From assembly GCA_946699065.1 (NCBI GenBank), contig CAMPDV010000208.1, positions 186,001 to 250,000 of the forward strand: DNA of 64,000 nucleotides, in the 5' to 3' direction. The notes beneath the pieces are model-generated. The model was given only the letters and a program-made list of their open reading frames with translations, was not told where the DNA came from and did no database searches. Each line of letters starts with the position of its first letter. Position 1 is the first letter of the stretch. This document shows positions 21,617 to 34,180 of this stretch, piece by piece. The stretch is from Loxodes magnus. Its lineage: Eukaryota > Ciliophora > Karyorelictea > Loxodida > Loxodidae. The position numbers and the translations under genes are program-made.

Positions 21617-22978
21617 TCATAACTTTAATCTTAAAGTCTTGTAACCCAAGTTCACTATATCCACTCTCAACAATAAAATATTAGAGTTATCAGGAATGAA
21701 AGAATAAGCAAATCTATCTCTTGTTTTAAATGCTGATAAATAAATAGAGTTATGTTTAAATTCTATTTATTATCATTATTAATTGCTTCTTTTATATATC
21801 TTTCTTAAGTATTCTTTTTAAGGATTTTTTACTCCTCCAACTATAATTGGAGGTTCAAGTAATACTAAAGGCAAATAAGCAGCTTCAGGAAGATTTAAAT
21901 TACATTTACTTCATATATCGCTCTATATATTATATTTTCATATGTAATTTAAAATTTATCTATTTTAGTTTGCTCCTCCAAAAGAATAAATATTTTATTC
22001 ATTTTTATCTGCTACTAACGCTTAACTTACTATTCCAAAAGGAAACTAAGAACAATATTATCATTTATTTTAACTTTCTACTTTTAATTTTTCTACTGTT
22101 CTTAAAGGTTTACTATAATCAAAAGTTCCTCCTACTGCATAAATATAATCTTAAGCTGCTGCTAATCCAAATCAATATCTTCCTTAGTTAAGACTAGATA
22201 GTTTTCTACTATTTCCTTAAAAGTCAAATTATCAAGTATCTTTTACTCCTTATCCATTTATTTATCCTCCAACTAAATATAATTTATTTCTATATTCAAT
22301 ACTTCTACTAATACTAGGTACTTAAGTATTTAATTAAATTTTTTTAATTTATTCTGTTTCTATATTAAATAATCGAAGAATTTAAGTACCCCATTAAAAG
22401 AAATGAATATATATACTTTCCTTTATATTCTACTCAGCTTAAATTATTTATTTCATGCTTGGTTTAATACTTCCTTAATCAATCATTTTAAGTTTTATCT
22501 GCTAATTTATTTATTTGATTGTATTTGAGGAATATTTTTAAGTGATAGAAATTAAGGATTATAGTTGGATATTATATTGCTAATTATTCTTTAGTTCCTA
22601 TTATGATAGTATTATATGTTATGAGGGTATGCAATTTATAAACTAGTAGCTAATTATTTGTTATATCTAAGTAATTTTCTTTTACTTCTAATCTATTTAC
22701 TTCTTTATTTAATTTAATTTCTATTAGCATTACTTTCTAATATTAATCTACTCCTATTATTATTGTAATATCTCTACCCATTCATCATTTATAGGTAAAT
22801 CTTCAAATTTAAAGTGAAATACCTTATAACAAATGCAGCAGCTGATTTGATTCTATAAATAGTACTAAGCCTTTAAGCATAAGCTACAGAAAGTATGAGA
22901 ACAAGGTAAGACAGTAGGAATAGCGTTAGTTAGGTTAAAAGGATAAGAGCAGTATTAGCATAGGTAGATGACTTACAT
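21617..22978 (-). CDS. RING-coiled-coil-kelch protein, copy K3
   Basis: 454 codons from ATG 22978 to TGA 21617-21619, the same length as K2. It has clear divergence from K2 in sequence but keeps the RING cysteines/histidine, the coiled coil and the kelch repeats. The TGA codons of the kelch region (NK-TGA-QYC, I-TGA-KYN, DI-TGA-SK) are kept although neighbouring codons changed, which supports a coding role for them. Upstream DNA to 23190 also matches K1/K2; beyond that it matches only the K4 copy. Probable E3 ligase adaptor by domains. Confidence 0.75.
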
Positions 22979-23578
22979 TTTATTATAAAGTTAATAAATG
23001 TAAAAGCTAAAAGTGTAAATATAACAGTTTAGATTAGATTATTACTATTACTATGATAAACTAGCTTATTAATATTACCTCTAATACTAATGTAACTAAT
23101 CTATTTATAATTTATTACTTACTTTAAATATTATCATCTATTACCTTATATTCTCTTTTTATCTATTTTATATATAACTAATATTAAATAGAAATTATTA
23201 ATAGTTTATTGATAACTTATATAAAAACTAATTATTAAAAATTATTAAAAATAAGTGAGTATTATTGAACTGATATTAAAGACAAAATTAAAATCCTTAT
23301 ATAACTTATTTAATCATGAAAATAGATAAAAGTTAATAAGATATGGATTAATTTAAGAGTTGAAATGGAATATATTTACTAATTATGTTTATAATATAAT
23401 ATATTAGATTTTATAATTAATATTAGAATATTTATAAATAAACTAAATAAAGTATCAATAAATAGAACAATCTATATATTTTTAAATAAATATTAACTAC
23501 AAAATATGGATTTTAGATTAAAAGCATTTAAATAAAATTTATTATATATATAATTTATTTTAAATAGGGGAAAATAAT
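22979..23578. other. A+T-rich spacer upstream of K3
   Basis: No gene; shared with the K4 copy. Confidence 0.5.
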
Positions 23579-23866
23579 CCTCCAACTGATATTGATTTTT
23601 ACTTTCTTATCCGGAAGTACTTCGTCGGAGAAAAACCGATCAAGAATCTTGGTAGTAATCAAAAGAGTACAAGAATGAAGAGTTATCGGGTAGCGTTAAT
23701 AATGAAAGGTGCCAAGGTTTCTAAGTGTAGAATTCCGATCACAGCCTATAGAAGACAAAGCTAACCAAGGAATGATAGCACTGTGAAATACTTCAGCAAA
23801 TAATTTTTTTAATTAAAAAACTTTATTAAATAAATGTGGGCCATTGAAGTGGTAGGCGTTTTATAA
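23579..23866 (+). ncRNA. Structured RNA repeat S1, copy c
   Basis: S1 body with tccaactgatattg start and conserved gaattccgatcac block; the terminal hairpin is reduced to gggccattgaagtgg. Matches 61528-61815. Confidence 0.5.
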
Positions 23867-25101
23867 TATTTAGTTTTGATATATAAAATTAGTAATAAAA
23901 TATTTATAATTTAGTTATTGATAATAATACAAAAATAGAAGATATGAATTTGAATAGTTTTAACTTAGTTTAATTATAAAAGTGTTTACTTGTATCTGGT
24001 AGTCTAAATAATATTAAATAATTAGTTGATGTATTTTGATGTATTAACTACATTTGATTAGTTTGATCTATATAATTGGATTTAGTAATGATATTGAATT
24101 GATTATAATGTAAGAAGTAAATGTTTATATTGAATTAGGTAGATTTATTTTGATGTATTTAAATATTGATTTAATATTCTCTTTTTGATATTGTTTTTAA
24201 AGAAATATTGATAAATTTTTGAAGATTGAAAATCTAGAATATTAAAGATTTAATATTTAAATAAATAGTTTAAATAAATGTATCTTATAGTAAAGAGTAG
24301 ATATTAAATTTAATCTATTATTTAAATAGAACAAGTTTTAATAAAATTACAGAAGAAACATTAAAGATTTTATTATAAACAAAATTATGCTTATAGATAT
24401 ATTTTTCCCTAAAATTAGTAGCAAATATAAAACTAAATAATTAAAGGATAAATAATTTAAATAATTAAAAATTTAAATATTATGACAGTAAAAATAAAAA
24501 TTTAAAATATTTTTATAAATGATTTTATAAAGCTTTATTTTATAAAAATACTTAGAATTAAAATTTACTATTTTCTAATTATTTTACTTATATTTTAAAA
24601 AACTAAAATAATAAATCTTAAATTTATTATCAAATTATACAATTTTCTTTAAATAGAAATATTAAATATCTTTATTAAATAACTTAAATAATATAGATTA
24701 ATCTAATAATGCTGCTTACTAAATAGTAACTCCCATTTTTTATCAATTGTATACTTATCTTTACTACTTTATAACCATTATTAATTATATAATTCAATTC
24801 TTTACAAATACAGTTGTGTTAGTTCCTAGCTAGATAAACCTTTTTTCTAATATAAATAATAAGTAAAAATAATATAAGCAGATAATATTAACCTAAATAT
24901 TATCAAAATTATATAATTAATAACTATAAATTTTAGCTTAAATAGTAATAAAAAATTACTTTATGTGAAATTAAAGATATATCAACTAAAATACTTTTAA
25001 AAACTTAAATAGATTTAATCAAATATTTAATAATTGTCTATTATTATTTAGATTATATATCAAACATTAAAGTGTAATCTATTCATTTAATTATCAATTC
25101 A
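23867..25101. other. A+T-rich spacer
   Basis: No gene seen; nearly identical to 61816-63054. Confidence 0.6.
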
Positions 25102-25165
25102 TATATTTAATTAAATTACTTATACTTTATTTAAAATTTATCTTTACTATATTATTACTAAATTT
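25102..25165 (+). promoter_or_regulatory. Conserved upstream module, copy 4
   Basis: Diverged version of the block at 4261-4320, about 50 bp before ATG 25215. Confidence 0.35.
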
Positions 25166-25214
25166 TAATTTTTAGATTTTAATATTTTATATTATTTTAT
25201 CAATTATTATAATT

Positions 25215-26199
25215 ATGAAATTTAAGAGAATAAAGCTTATAATAAAAAAACTGTTATTAAGGATTTGTAAAAGAGAAAATACTAGAATTAGCAGATATAG
25301 ATAAATAATATTAAAAGATAAGTGTTAAATTATTTACGAAACTCAATCTGAACTTCTTCATTTAATATTTTTTAAATTATTTAGTTTTCATTAATTTTTT
25401 CTTTTACAAAAGCAAATTTATAATTTTTTTCTTTCTAAAATTTAATTAAAAATCTTTCAAGTATTTAAAAAATTTGAATTTTATCTTAAGTTTGATAAAA
25501 AGCATTTATTTTCTTATGTTTGAAAATATAGTTAAAATTAGAATGAAAAATATATTTAAAAAAAAGTTAAAAGTAAAGTAATTAAAAAGATGCATTATTT
25601 AATATTAAAAAGAATAAAAATTATGTTTTAAGCATTTAAATTTGCTTTTTTATAAATAGTAAATATAAGAAAAATCTTATTTAAACCAAAAATTATGTTG
25701 CAATTAGTTTAAAATATTTAAAGTTAAATCATTATTTTTATAGATCAAAATATGTAAAAAAACAATGAAATTCTATGAATTTGCAGCAAAGATTAAAAAA
25801 TTAGAAAATAAGATCTATTATAAATCAAGTAAAATAGAAGCATTAAATTAATAACTATATTTTATATAATATAAAAATTAACTAAACTTAATATGCTTTA
25901 AGGAAAAGATAAATTAGCTGAAGAGCTTCTGGAAAATTACAATTTTAAAACAGCTTATGTAAAATTGATAAAAATATTTAAAAATAGTTTAATTTAATTA
26001 AATTACTATCATTTAGAAAAATACTTGGTGGATAATTTTAATAAACATAATTTTAATTTGTATAAATTTATAACTAAGTAATTAAATTTAATTTCTTAAT
26101 AATTTATGAAAAAGAAAAAAACTAAAATAATTTAAACTGGAAGAAATTTTTAAACTAAAGAATAAATCTAATTTTATTTTAAAATTAAATAATAATGAT
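25215..26199 (+). CDS. Possible hypothetical protein
   Basis: From ATG 25215 the frame is Lys/Leu-rich (MKFKRIKLIIKKLLLRICKR) with a coiled-coil-like piece near 25780 (EFAAKIKKLENKIYYKSSK). The duplicate at 63165 has a one-base deletion in its first third, arguing against a conserved gene. No family recognised. Confidence 0.2.
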
Positions 26200-27115
26200 A
26201 ATAATATACTCAAAGTTGAAGTTTTAGTTTCACCTGGACTTTCAACTTGACAACTATGCCATTTATTTTACTTGGATGGGTATCATAATTTTTTTAAATA
26301 TATGGCAGGATACTAATATCAATAATCTTCCGTTCTTGATAAAAAATTTTATTTATAAATTCAACTTTCAGTGATCTTATGTTTATTCATCATCCTTCAT
26401 GTTCTTTGTTGTTCTCTTATCTTTAGTTTTTTCAGGCTCAACATTTTAATATGATGTGGTAAATTGAATTGCAGTACTTACAGCTTTTGATCTATTTTCT
26501 TTTATCTTTTTTTACATTTTTTTAGTAATTTTATTGTCTTTTACAAATTTAAGTCAGTCATCTCATTTTTTTTAATTTTTGATAAACTAATTTAACTTTT
26601 TCATTTTTATTTTCTATAATATTGTTTTATTCTATTTTAAATATTGACTAGGATTTTTTATATAGTTATTATTCTGTTACTAAGTTATATTAGATTAGCT
26701 AAAAACAAAGTTGAATAAATCATTATCTTAATCTTCGGAGTTGTTCATTAGTTTTCTGATCTTATTTTTAATTATTAATTGTTTCTTCATACTTTTAAAT
26801 TAATTTCTTCATTTTATCAACTAATTTGAGAGCTTAAGATCAGCTTAATTTTAAAAAATAGAATGATCCTCTATATAATTTTTATTTTTAGGGCTTCTTT
26901 TTATTTTCTAAAATATATCGATATTTTTTGTTTTAATTTTTAATTTTTAAACTTTCTAATTTTATAATTTAATTAACTTTTTTATTTTTATAAAGAGATA
27001 TTGTTTTTTATTTTTTCTCCTCTAAATTTTTATAAACTATTTAGATTAATTTTTAGCTTTTAAATTAAAGTAATAAATAAAAACATCTAAGCAGTTATTT
27101 TATCTTTTTAAACAT
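26200..27115 (-). CDS. Type II coiled-coil/zinc-knuckle protein
   Basis: From ATG 27115 one frame gives a long Lys/Gln/Glu coiled coil followed by a perfect knuckle CKYCNSIYHIILKC (CX2CX4HX4C), then a short tail. It is closest to the knuckle CYYCGSIYH of the gene at 31700-32654. No defined stop was found, so the 3' end is approximate. It lies head-to-head with the type I gene at 27240 (124 bp apart), like the pair at 4234/4386. Probably RNA-binding; inferred. Confidence 0.6.
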
Positions 27116-27239
27116 TATAGTATCTTTTTAAAAAATAATAAATAATAAATTAGATTTAAACGCTAAATCTAATATTAAACTTAATTATTTTTTATTATTT
27201 TTACTTTAAAAGGATTTATTTATATCTTACTTATATAAA

Positions 27240-28040
27240 ATGGCTTCTAAGAAATAACAGAACTTTGAACAGAATACTTAAACAGGAAAATTCTCTAAAA
27301 AATAAAAAAGCGAAATAATTACAATGAGTGAAAGTGAGAAATATGATTGATATGACGAACATTAACCACTTGGAAATCCAGAATTAAAAAAACTTCCGAC
27401 ACAAACTCAAATAGAAATATTATCTAAGTCATTAAAAGAGTTTATGTTTAAAAATAGATACCTCACTGATAAAGTAGAAAAATTAGAAAAGCTAATAACG
27501 TCTTTACTTGAGAAACAATATTAATCATCATAAGAAATAGAAAACAAACTGGAACAAAGAATTCTTTAAATTTAATAATAAATTCAGGTTACGCCCTTTT
27601 CGATTTAGCAGAATTAATCAGATCCTATGGAAATAGAAAATGAAGCCTCAAATTAAAATAAGCAGTAAATGTTTATTTAAAATAAGTAGTAAATTTAAAT
27701 TAAGTAAGTGTTACAGGAATAATAGTTTAAAAGAAGAATAAAATGCTACGTGTGCAATAAATAACACCAATGAAAATACTGCTACTAACTAAGCGAAATT
27801 TAAAGAAAGAGTAAATCAGATATTTTTAGAAAACTATTTAGGATATATCCAACATAAAGCGGAAAAATTTATAGAAAAAAATTCTTTAATTCAAATCTTA
27901 ATCCTTGGATAAATAATTACGAACGCTAAGTGCAAGGCCAAAACTATTTCCGAATATTAAAGGATGGTGCGCTAATGAAGTGCAACACCGCCTAACTAAG
28001 TCTAGTAGGAATTCAAGACAAACTAATAGAGACAAGGTGA
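27240..28040 (+). CDS. Type I coiled-coil/zinc-knuckle protein
   Basis: Close paralogue of the gene at 8266 (MASKKQQNFEQN...). 266 codons run to TGA 28038-28040, although it may end earlier. Knuckle CYVCNKQHQ-x-KYC, where x is TGA here and CGA (Arg) in the paralogue. KYD-TGA-YDEH keeps the TGA of the paralogue. C-terminal motif LFRIYPTQSGKIYRKKFFN conserved. The hairpin and stem of the 3' structured region overlap the end of this frame. Expected role as for the paralogue. Confidence 0.7.
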
Positions 28041-28082
28041 TAGAATAGGTCGGATGGCTGACTACTAAGGCTTTAACAAAGC
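27961..28082 (+). other. Structured 3' region of type I gene (S5b)
   Basis: Second copy of the 8984-9101 structure: hairpin GGTG..CACC at 27965-27989, then AGTCTAGTAG pairing with CTACTAAGGCT, where one C-G pair has become U-G. Confidence 0.5.
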
Positions 28083-28249
28083 TTTTTAACTTTAACTTTT
28101 TAATAAAAATTAAAAGCAAAAATTCAAAAGAATAATTTAATCTTTTTTTAATAAAAGAATTTAAAGAAAATGATTCGTTTAAATTTCATCCTTAATAATT
28201 TAAAAACGCTACTAATTTAATTACTGCATTATTTACTAAATAAAATTTT

Positions 28250-28736
28250 AATGAAATCTCTTAAAATAAAAATCTTGCAAAATCTTTAGGAACATTTCAA
28301 GTTTTAATATTTTTTGGTTTATATTTTTTATACTTTATTTCAATTCAGTTTGAGCTATATTTCCTTAATTAAAGATATGGTGATTTAAGAGAATTAAAGC
28401 TTATTAAGCAATAAAAGAATGTTATTTATTAATCTCTTATAGTTACTATTTCAAGTTTATTCTTTAAGACTTTAACATTTCTAAGTTTTACTCTACTTAT
28501 TAATTTCATTATATCATCTATTTATATTTATTTAAAAGTTGCTCGTTATTTTTTAAATCATTAGGATTTTATTTAGAGACTGCCTGGCAAATAGGACATT
28601 TATTTTATTTGCAATTTCTAAATTCCGCGAACAAACAACTAATGCAGACAGAGTGATTGCAAGGTAATATTTTAGGAATTCCAACCTATGAGTCGAATTT
28701 TTCATTACAAGATACACAAATATCTTGGTTCTACAT
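28250..28736 (-). pseudogene. RING-coiled-coil fragment lacking kelch domain
   Basis: From ATG 28736 a RING finger with the same spacing as the complete genes (CVSC, CNHSVCISC, CPIC at residues 7-50), then a coiled coil matching the 37959 gene (LLNHHIF, INQKILKLE). Similarity is lost near 28250, before any kelch repeat. Probably truncated when the type I gene and its 3' region (ending near 28082) arrived or recombined. Confidence 0.65.
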
Positions 28737-29225
28737 TATTATTATTTTAAGCTAAAAAATTAGTTTAAATATAATTTACCTTAAAATTTTTAATTAATTA
28801 AATATTTTATAATTTGTATTAATTTTTTAATATCTTTAATCAGAATTACTTTACATATTATTAATTAAATTAAAAATATTAAAAAAAATGTTAAAATCCT
28901 TATTTTTTAACTATTGTATTAAAAGTTAGTTTTTTTATTAAATTTTTATAAATAAATTCCTATTATATCAATTTTAAGATTTATGTAAAATTAGCATAAT
29001 TTTAATATAATATATAAGCATAAATTAAATTATAATGATAAAGTTAATTTATAATAATAAAAAATCTAAATACTTTCTATAATTTAGAATGCTTTAAAAG
29101 ATATTAATTTTAAATGGGAAAACAAAATAGTATGAAGTCATTTTTAATTTAATTTTCTTTTTTAATCAAATAACTATACGAACATTGCGTTTGTGTAATT
29201 TTTTATATTTAATGTTTAATTTTTT
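28737..29225. other. A+T-rich spacer
   Basis: No gene or structure recognised. Confidence 0.5.
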
Positions 29226-29710
29226 AATTTTTAGTTATATAATTTTTAAAATAAATATGGCTTTTATAAAATTTATACTTGAAATATAAATATAAATTTT
29301 TAGTTATATAGTTTTTCAAATAAATATGGCTTTTATAAAATTTATACTTGAAATATAAATATAAATTTTTAGTTATATAATTTTTCAAATAAATATGGCT
29401 TTTATAAAATTTATACTTGAAATATAAATATAAATTTTTAGTTATATAGTTTTTCAAATAAATATGGCTTTTATAAAATTTATACTTGAAATATAAATAT
29501 AAATTTTTAGTTATATAGTTTTTCAAATAAATATGGCTTTTATAAAATTTATACTTGAAATATAAATATAAATTTTTAGTTATATAGTTTTTCAAATAAA
29601 TATGGCTTTTATAAAATTTATACTTGAAATATAAATATAAATTTTTAGTTATATAGTTTTTCAAATAAATATGGCTTTTATAAAATTTATACTTGAAATA
29701 TAAATATAAA
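29226..29710. repeat. 69-bp tandem repeat, seven units
   Basis: Seven almost perfect head-to-tail units (starts near 29226, 29294, 29363, 29432, 29501, 29570 and 29639), each with the core caaataaatatggcttttat. The first unit differs most. Because 69 is a multiple of three, any frame through it is periodic; the minus-strand frame gives a 23-residue repeat, which is most likely incidental. Near-identity of units suggests recent expansion. Confidence 0.9.
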
Positions 29711-30572
29711 TTTTTTGAATTATTATTAAAATTTGAAAATATTGTTGTATTTTAAATTTAAAATAATTGATGAAGCTTCAATAAAAACGAAAAAAAAATC
29801 GCATATATTTATAAATTTTTTTCCTTCGCTTTATTTATTTTTAAAAAAAATTTAAATACCAAACAAGAAATTTATTTCTATTTTGTATATATAATAATTT
29901 GCTTATAAATTTAGAAATTTTATTTAATCTATAAGTTGAAATAAAATTATGCATTACAATATATTTAAATCTAATATTTTTTTGAGTAAATATTTCCCTT
30001 TAGATTTTATTAAATTATTTTTATTTTTTTCAATAAAGATAAAATAATTAATAGATCTTAGTTTACAACATAAATTAAAAAATGACTAAAATAATTATTT
30101 TATGAATATGTAATAATTTAAGATATTTTCTTTAACTTTAAATTTAAAACAAACTATTTATTTTTTTATAAATTACACTGCTACTAGTGTAATAATTTAA
30201 TTGGGAAGTTCTCACAACTTTTAGAGGTATCAATAAAGATTTCTTTTAGTTATTTATGTATATAAAAATATCCACCATTTACTTTAAAGATAGAATTAAT
30301 AATTTTTAATTTAAAATATTTAGTTTAACTTTTATTTATTTGCTTTTTAATTAATTTAATTTAAGACTTTATCTGCTAAACTAAGTAGTTATACAATTAT
30401 TCTCTATTGGTAATTTTCTAAACCCAATTTAAGTGTTAAAAATTTTTAATCTAGATAGAAATTAGAAAATTAAATTAAATAAATAATAAATTTGATTATA
30501 GAGTCGTAGCATCTCGATGATACGCAGCTCTTACAATATTTATAAAATATTATATAAATAAATAGGGAGGAG
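29711..30572. other. A+T-rich spacer
   Basis: No gene seen. Confidence 0.5.
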
Positions 30573-30874
30573 CATCCTCCAACTGACATTGACTTAAGAT
30601 CTGGTACCTGGAAGTGCCCATGGGCGAAGAATTGTAAAAGAATCTTGATGTAGGAGCCAAGAGAAGACAAAGACTAAAGAGGTATCAAACAACGTTATTG
30701 ATGAAAGATGCCAAATACCAAGGCCTCTTAAGGAGCATTTCGATCACGTCCCATAGGAGATGAGACTCACAAAAGATGCTAGCACTGTGGAAGACGTCAG
30801 AAAATAATTTTATTTGACTTTAAAAATCTTTATTAAAAAGTTGTACGCCATTGAGATGCTACGTACTCTCTAAT
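30573..30874 (+). ncRNA. Structured RNA repeat S1, copy d
   Basis: S1 body (tcctccaactgacattgact start, gctagcactgtggaagacgt block). The terminal hairpin 30835-30870 has a changed outer stem (AGT...ACG with CGT...ACT), consistent with compensatory change. It joins tail-to-tail with the inverted S2 copy at 30890-31228. Confidence 0.6.
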
Positions 30875-30889
30875 CTTATTTATTTAATA

Positions 30890-31228
30890 TTAAAAAAGAA
30901 TTCTCATAATTCATGTTGTTATTCTAGCCGCCCTATGAGTCACGTTAGCTTTTTTAATGGGGAATCTACCTATTAAAAATTATTCTCAATTCTAGAACCA
31001 AATAATATAGTTTTCTTGAATAAGGTTCAAGTAACAATTTTTAATTAAGAATAGTAAAGGTCCGTCGGTTAAACGTTCATGCTGTTTGCGAAAACCCTCG
31101 GTAAGTTAGGTTTGTCCCTTATGAGCTTATTCACTCTTCTCCGTGGTGATATCTAGTTCGAAATTATTCGCAATGAAGTACATACTGCGCCAGATTACCT
31201 ATTAATTCTCCCGATCGCGATCGACAAC
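30890..31228 (-). ncRNA. Structured RNA repeat S2, copy d (inverted)
   Basis: Minus-strand S2 with blocks gggagaattaataggtaatc, gcattgcga and cttaccgagggtttt. Where its own 3' hairpin should be lies the S1d hairpin read backwards, so two repeats of opposite strand share one terminal hairpin. Confidence 0.6.
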
Positions 31229-31699
31229 CATATTTTTATATTTTTTATCAAAAATATTTTTATCATATTACATATAGGTAAAATACGTTTTTAGAATCTC
31301 ATAGCTCAATAATCTTGTTTCATTAACCTTTCTCAGTTTCTTTCTTCCCTTGCATTTTAATCTAAATATTCTTTTAATGATTAATTTTCCCATACATTCA
31401 TCACATACTCTAGAATATAAATTTTTCTTTAAAATTACTTTGAATAAAAGGGCTTAATCCTTAAATAAAATAGCTAAAGTTGTTTTCAATAAGGAAATTT
31501 TGATTTATATACCTTTAGTTATAGATTATGAGTTTATGTGTACCTTAATTTCTGAAGTCAGAAAATTCTTAAGCAGCATCTTGCTTGAATTTACATTATA
31601 TATATGTATATAAGAATCTAAGTTCCAATAAATACATCATATATCAGGGTGCTTTATATGATAATTTTTTATTTTAAATCATACTAGAAATTAAAAGAA
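31229..31699. other. Unassigned, A+T-rich
   Basis: May hold the decayed 3' end of the minus-strand gene that follows; nothing firm. Confidence 0.3.
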
Positions 31700-32654
31700 A
31701 AAACTCTGGGTTTATAGAATAGATTGTTTCTATTATCATATGTATATTTATATTTGTATAAGTGCTCATTGGAGATTTAGATTTTTATTTTCAATGTCTC
31801 CAAAAATAAGATATGCAAAAGGTAATGCCATCAGTCTACCAGCTTTATCTTAATGGAATTTTTATTTAAAATTATTTTAAATTATGCTTTTAACCTCTTA
31901 TTTTATAATAAAGAGCGGAGAGAGATTTTTTTGTAATTTATTAAAAGATAATGCTTCTCTTGAGTTTGCCAGTATTCTTATGAATTTTTTTATATAGAAA
32001 TTCCCTTTTGAGTAATATAAATGTGTCATTTCTTGTCATAATTTTCTTTATTTTTGTTATTAAATTTTTTTAATTCTTAGTCATAATTTAGAAGATGATA
32101 GATAGATCCACAGTAGTAACATTTTTTTCTTGGCTGCTTTACTATAGTTATTTTAGGTTTTATGCAGCATGGACGGGATGCCTGAACATTGGATTCCTAT
32201 CATTCCATTTCAGATATTTTAAGCTTGAATTGGGCTGCTACACCTGGAATTCAATTTTCAATCCTTTTATTTTTTTCAATTCTTCCTTTAGTATTATATT
32301 GACGCCTGCACGTCTTGAAATTAAAACGGTTCTTAGGAAATTTAATCCATTCGTTCTCTTAACAACAAATTTTCGTATCTTAGAAATTCACAATCTTGCG
32401 TAATTCTTCTACATCATATAGGACACCTCAATCTTCATTGTACTCAACCTAGTAATAATTTTCATTCTAATCTTTAAGCGCTCTTATCTTTTGGGCTTAT
32501 ATTGATTTTTATTTCTTAATATTTATTTCTTCTGCTTATCCAGAAGAGTGTTGGTGCTTTCTGGCTCCTGAGGAGAGGTTAATAAGTTAGATGCTTCCTT
32601 TCTTCTTTTCATTTTCTCCTTCGGAACCAGAAAACCCTTTTAGAAACTTGCCAT
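31700..32654 (-). pseudogene. Type II zinc-knuckle gene, frameshifted
   Basis: ATG 32654 starts MASFQKGF, matching MAGFKKGF of the gene ending at 37340, with a shared KEASNLLTS-like block. In the N-terminal third the reading moves to another frame, which then carries the coiled coil (RALKDQNENYY, VEELRKIVNF) and an incomplete knuckle CYYCGSIYHLLNYD whose last Cys is missing. The EME-TGA-QESN piece and the C-terminal half end without a clear stop. Frameshift and missing Cys suggest decay. Confidence 0.5.
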
Positions 32655-33355
32655 TTTACATTACTTTATTAAAAATTATTTTTAATTCTACTAAGAAAGG
32701 ATTTGCTGTCTTTATAAAAATTTAAAAAATTTAGGAAAATGTTTTCAAGATTTTAAAGTAGTTAAGGTAACTTACGTTTTGATTTTTCGAAAAGACATTA
32801 ATCAGAATTAGGGTTTGTTAAGTTTCTAAATATTATTTAAAATAAAATTTTAATATTTTATTCTATATAGAATTTAGAGGGTAATCATTTTAAATCTATG
32901 AAGCAAGATTATTTTAATATTGAGTTTAAACTTTATAAAACACGACTTACTATTTTTATTTAGTTAACGTATCAAATATTTTTTATATTTTTAATTCTTC
33001 AAAGAACTATTAAGGAAAAATTTCTGATTCATATTCCGCTTTTGGAATTAAGAATATCAAATAATACCTATATTTGTTAAGAGATTCCTTTCATATAAAT
33101 TTAATTTTAATTTGATTATTTAATTAAAATGCTTTTTATAGCTTTTAGATTATTTTTATTTAATATGGTAATTATTAGAATTAAACATTCTTAAATTTAT
33201 ATTTTATTCCATTTTTTATTTATAAAATTTAAACTTATAAGCCAATAAATATAAATCAATATTAAACAAAAATTTGTAATTTTCATAAATAAATTACTTA
33301 TTTTATAAATATTTTAAAGATTAAAATAATATTTATTTTATAATCAAAAATATGG
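32655..33355. repeat. A+T-rich dispersed repeat
   Basis: 32780-32930 resembles 41830-41990, and 33080-33300 resembles 46540-46750 (shared cctttcatataaattta and gccaataaa blocks). Each lies upstream of an RNA repeat or a gene. No gene inside. Confidence 0.5.
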
Positions 33356-33755
33356 ATGTCGGCTATGTTCAAGAGAATTAGAAGGCAATCTGATGAAGTT
33401 TATACTGCATTGCGAGTGGTCTCTCACTAGATGCCACCATGGGGAAGGGTGTAGAAGATCGGAAGAGATAAGCCAAACTTGCCCGAAGGTTCTCACTAGC
33501 AGTATGAATGTTTGACTGATGGGACAATTAATGACTTAATTACTAATTCTTATTTGGATCTTTTTTAAGAAGAGTGGAGCATATGGTTCAAGATTCGAGA
33601 ATAATCTTTAATAAGCAGATTCCTTATTTTTAAAAGCTGGCGTTACTCATTGAACAGCTAGAATGGCAACAAGAAGTATGATAATACTTTTTTAATATTA
33701 AATATAAATATTGAAAGAGCTGCGCGCCAACAAAGGGCTACTGATTTATAATAAT
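33356..33755 (+). ncRNA. Structured RNA repeat S2, copy b
   Basis: Most diverged S2 copy; keeps actgcattgcgag, ctagatgccaccatgg and gttcaagattcgagaata blocks. The terminal hairpin is decayed (gctgcgcgccaacaaaggg). Confidence 0.55.
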
Positions 33756-33890
33756 CTTTATTGATTAAAATTTCTAAAAACTATCCATCTTGTTACTACA
33801 ACTATAAATAAAAGTAAATATTTGTTTCTATCTCAGTTTTTTATTTTAAACATTATTATATAAGCAATTTAATTTAAATAAGAAAGAGAA

Positions 33891-34180
33891 TCCTCCAACT
33901 GAGATTGACTTAAACTCTGGTACCAAGAATTATTCCATTGCTAGAATCCGAGCAAGAATCTTGGCAGAAGCCAAGAGAATATGCAGAGGCATTGAGTAAA
34001 AAAAGGCTGTAAGGGGCTAAAAAGATAAGATCATTTAGGGTAGATTTCGTTTACTACTCTATAAAGACAAAACTCACAAGGGAACGCTAGCAATGTGAAA
34101 ACTAAAAGGAAGATACTTTTTAAATTAAAAAAAGTTATTAAATGAGCTGCGCGCCATTGAGGTGCTACACTCTCTCTAAT
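33891..34180 (+). ncRNA. Structured RNA repeat S1, copy e
   Basis: S1 body followed by hairpin gctgcgcgccattgaggtgc near 34145-34175. With S2b upstream it repeats the S2-S1 tandem order. Confidence 0.6.

Larger units (their letters stand above)
10999..26049. repeat. 15-kb duplicated segment, copy 1
   Basis: Collinear with 48969-64000 (offset about 37.95-37.97 kb) with scattered substitutions and small indels and no large rearrangement seen. It carries S2, S1, S4, type I and type II zinc-knuckle genes, a non-LTR retrotransposon, a RING-kelch gene, and a second S1. The left junction lies inside the LINE-like ORF at 10099-11202. The right end is not defined because copy 2 meets the window edge. 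Confidence 0.9.

Noticed and set aside
21365-22191. Plus-strand open frames around 21365-21550 and 21847-22191 (and 5959-6192)
   Set aside because: Those at 5959 and 21847 are antisense to the RING-kelch genes; the one at 21365 lies in low-complexity A+T-rich DNA with no motif.
29224-29664. 146-residue open frame on the minus strand with a 23-residue repeat
   Set aside because: It is produced by the 69-bp tandem repeat, whose length is a multiple of three; the composition is Lys/Tyr/Ile/Leu only, as expected from A+T-rich DNA.
32095-32403. 102-residue plus-strand frame
   Set aside because: It is antisense to the type II zinc-knuckle gene at 31700-32654, which has recognisable motifs.
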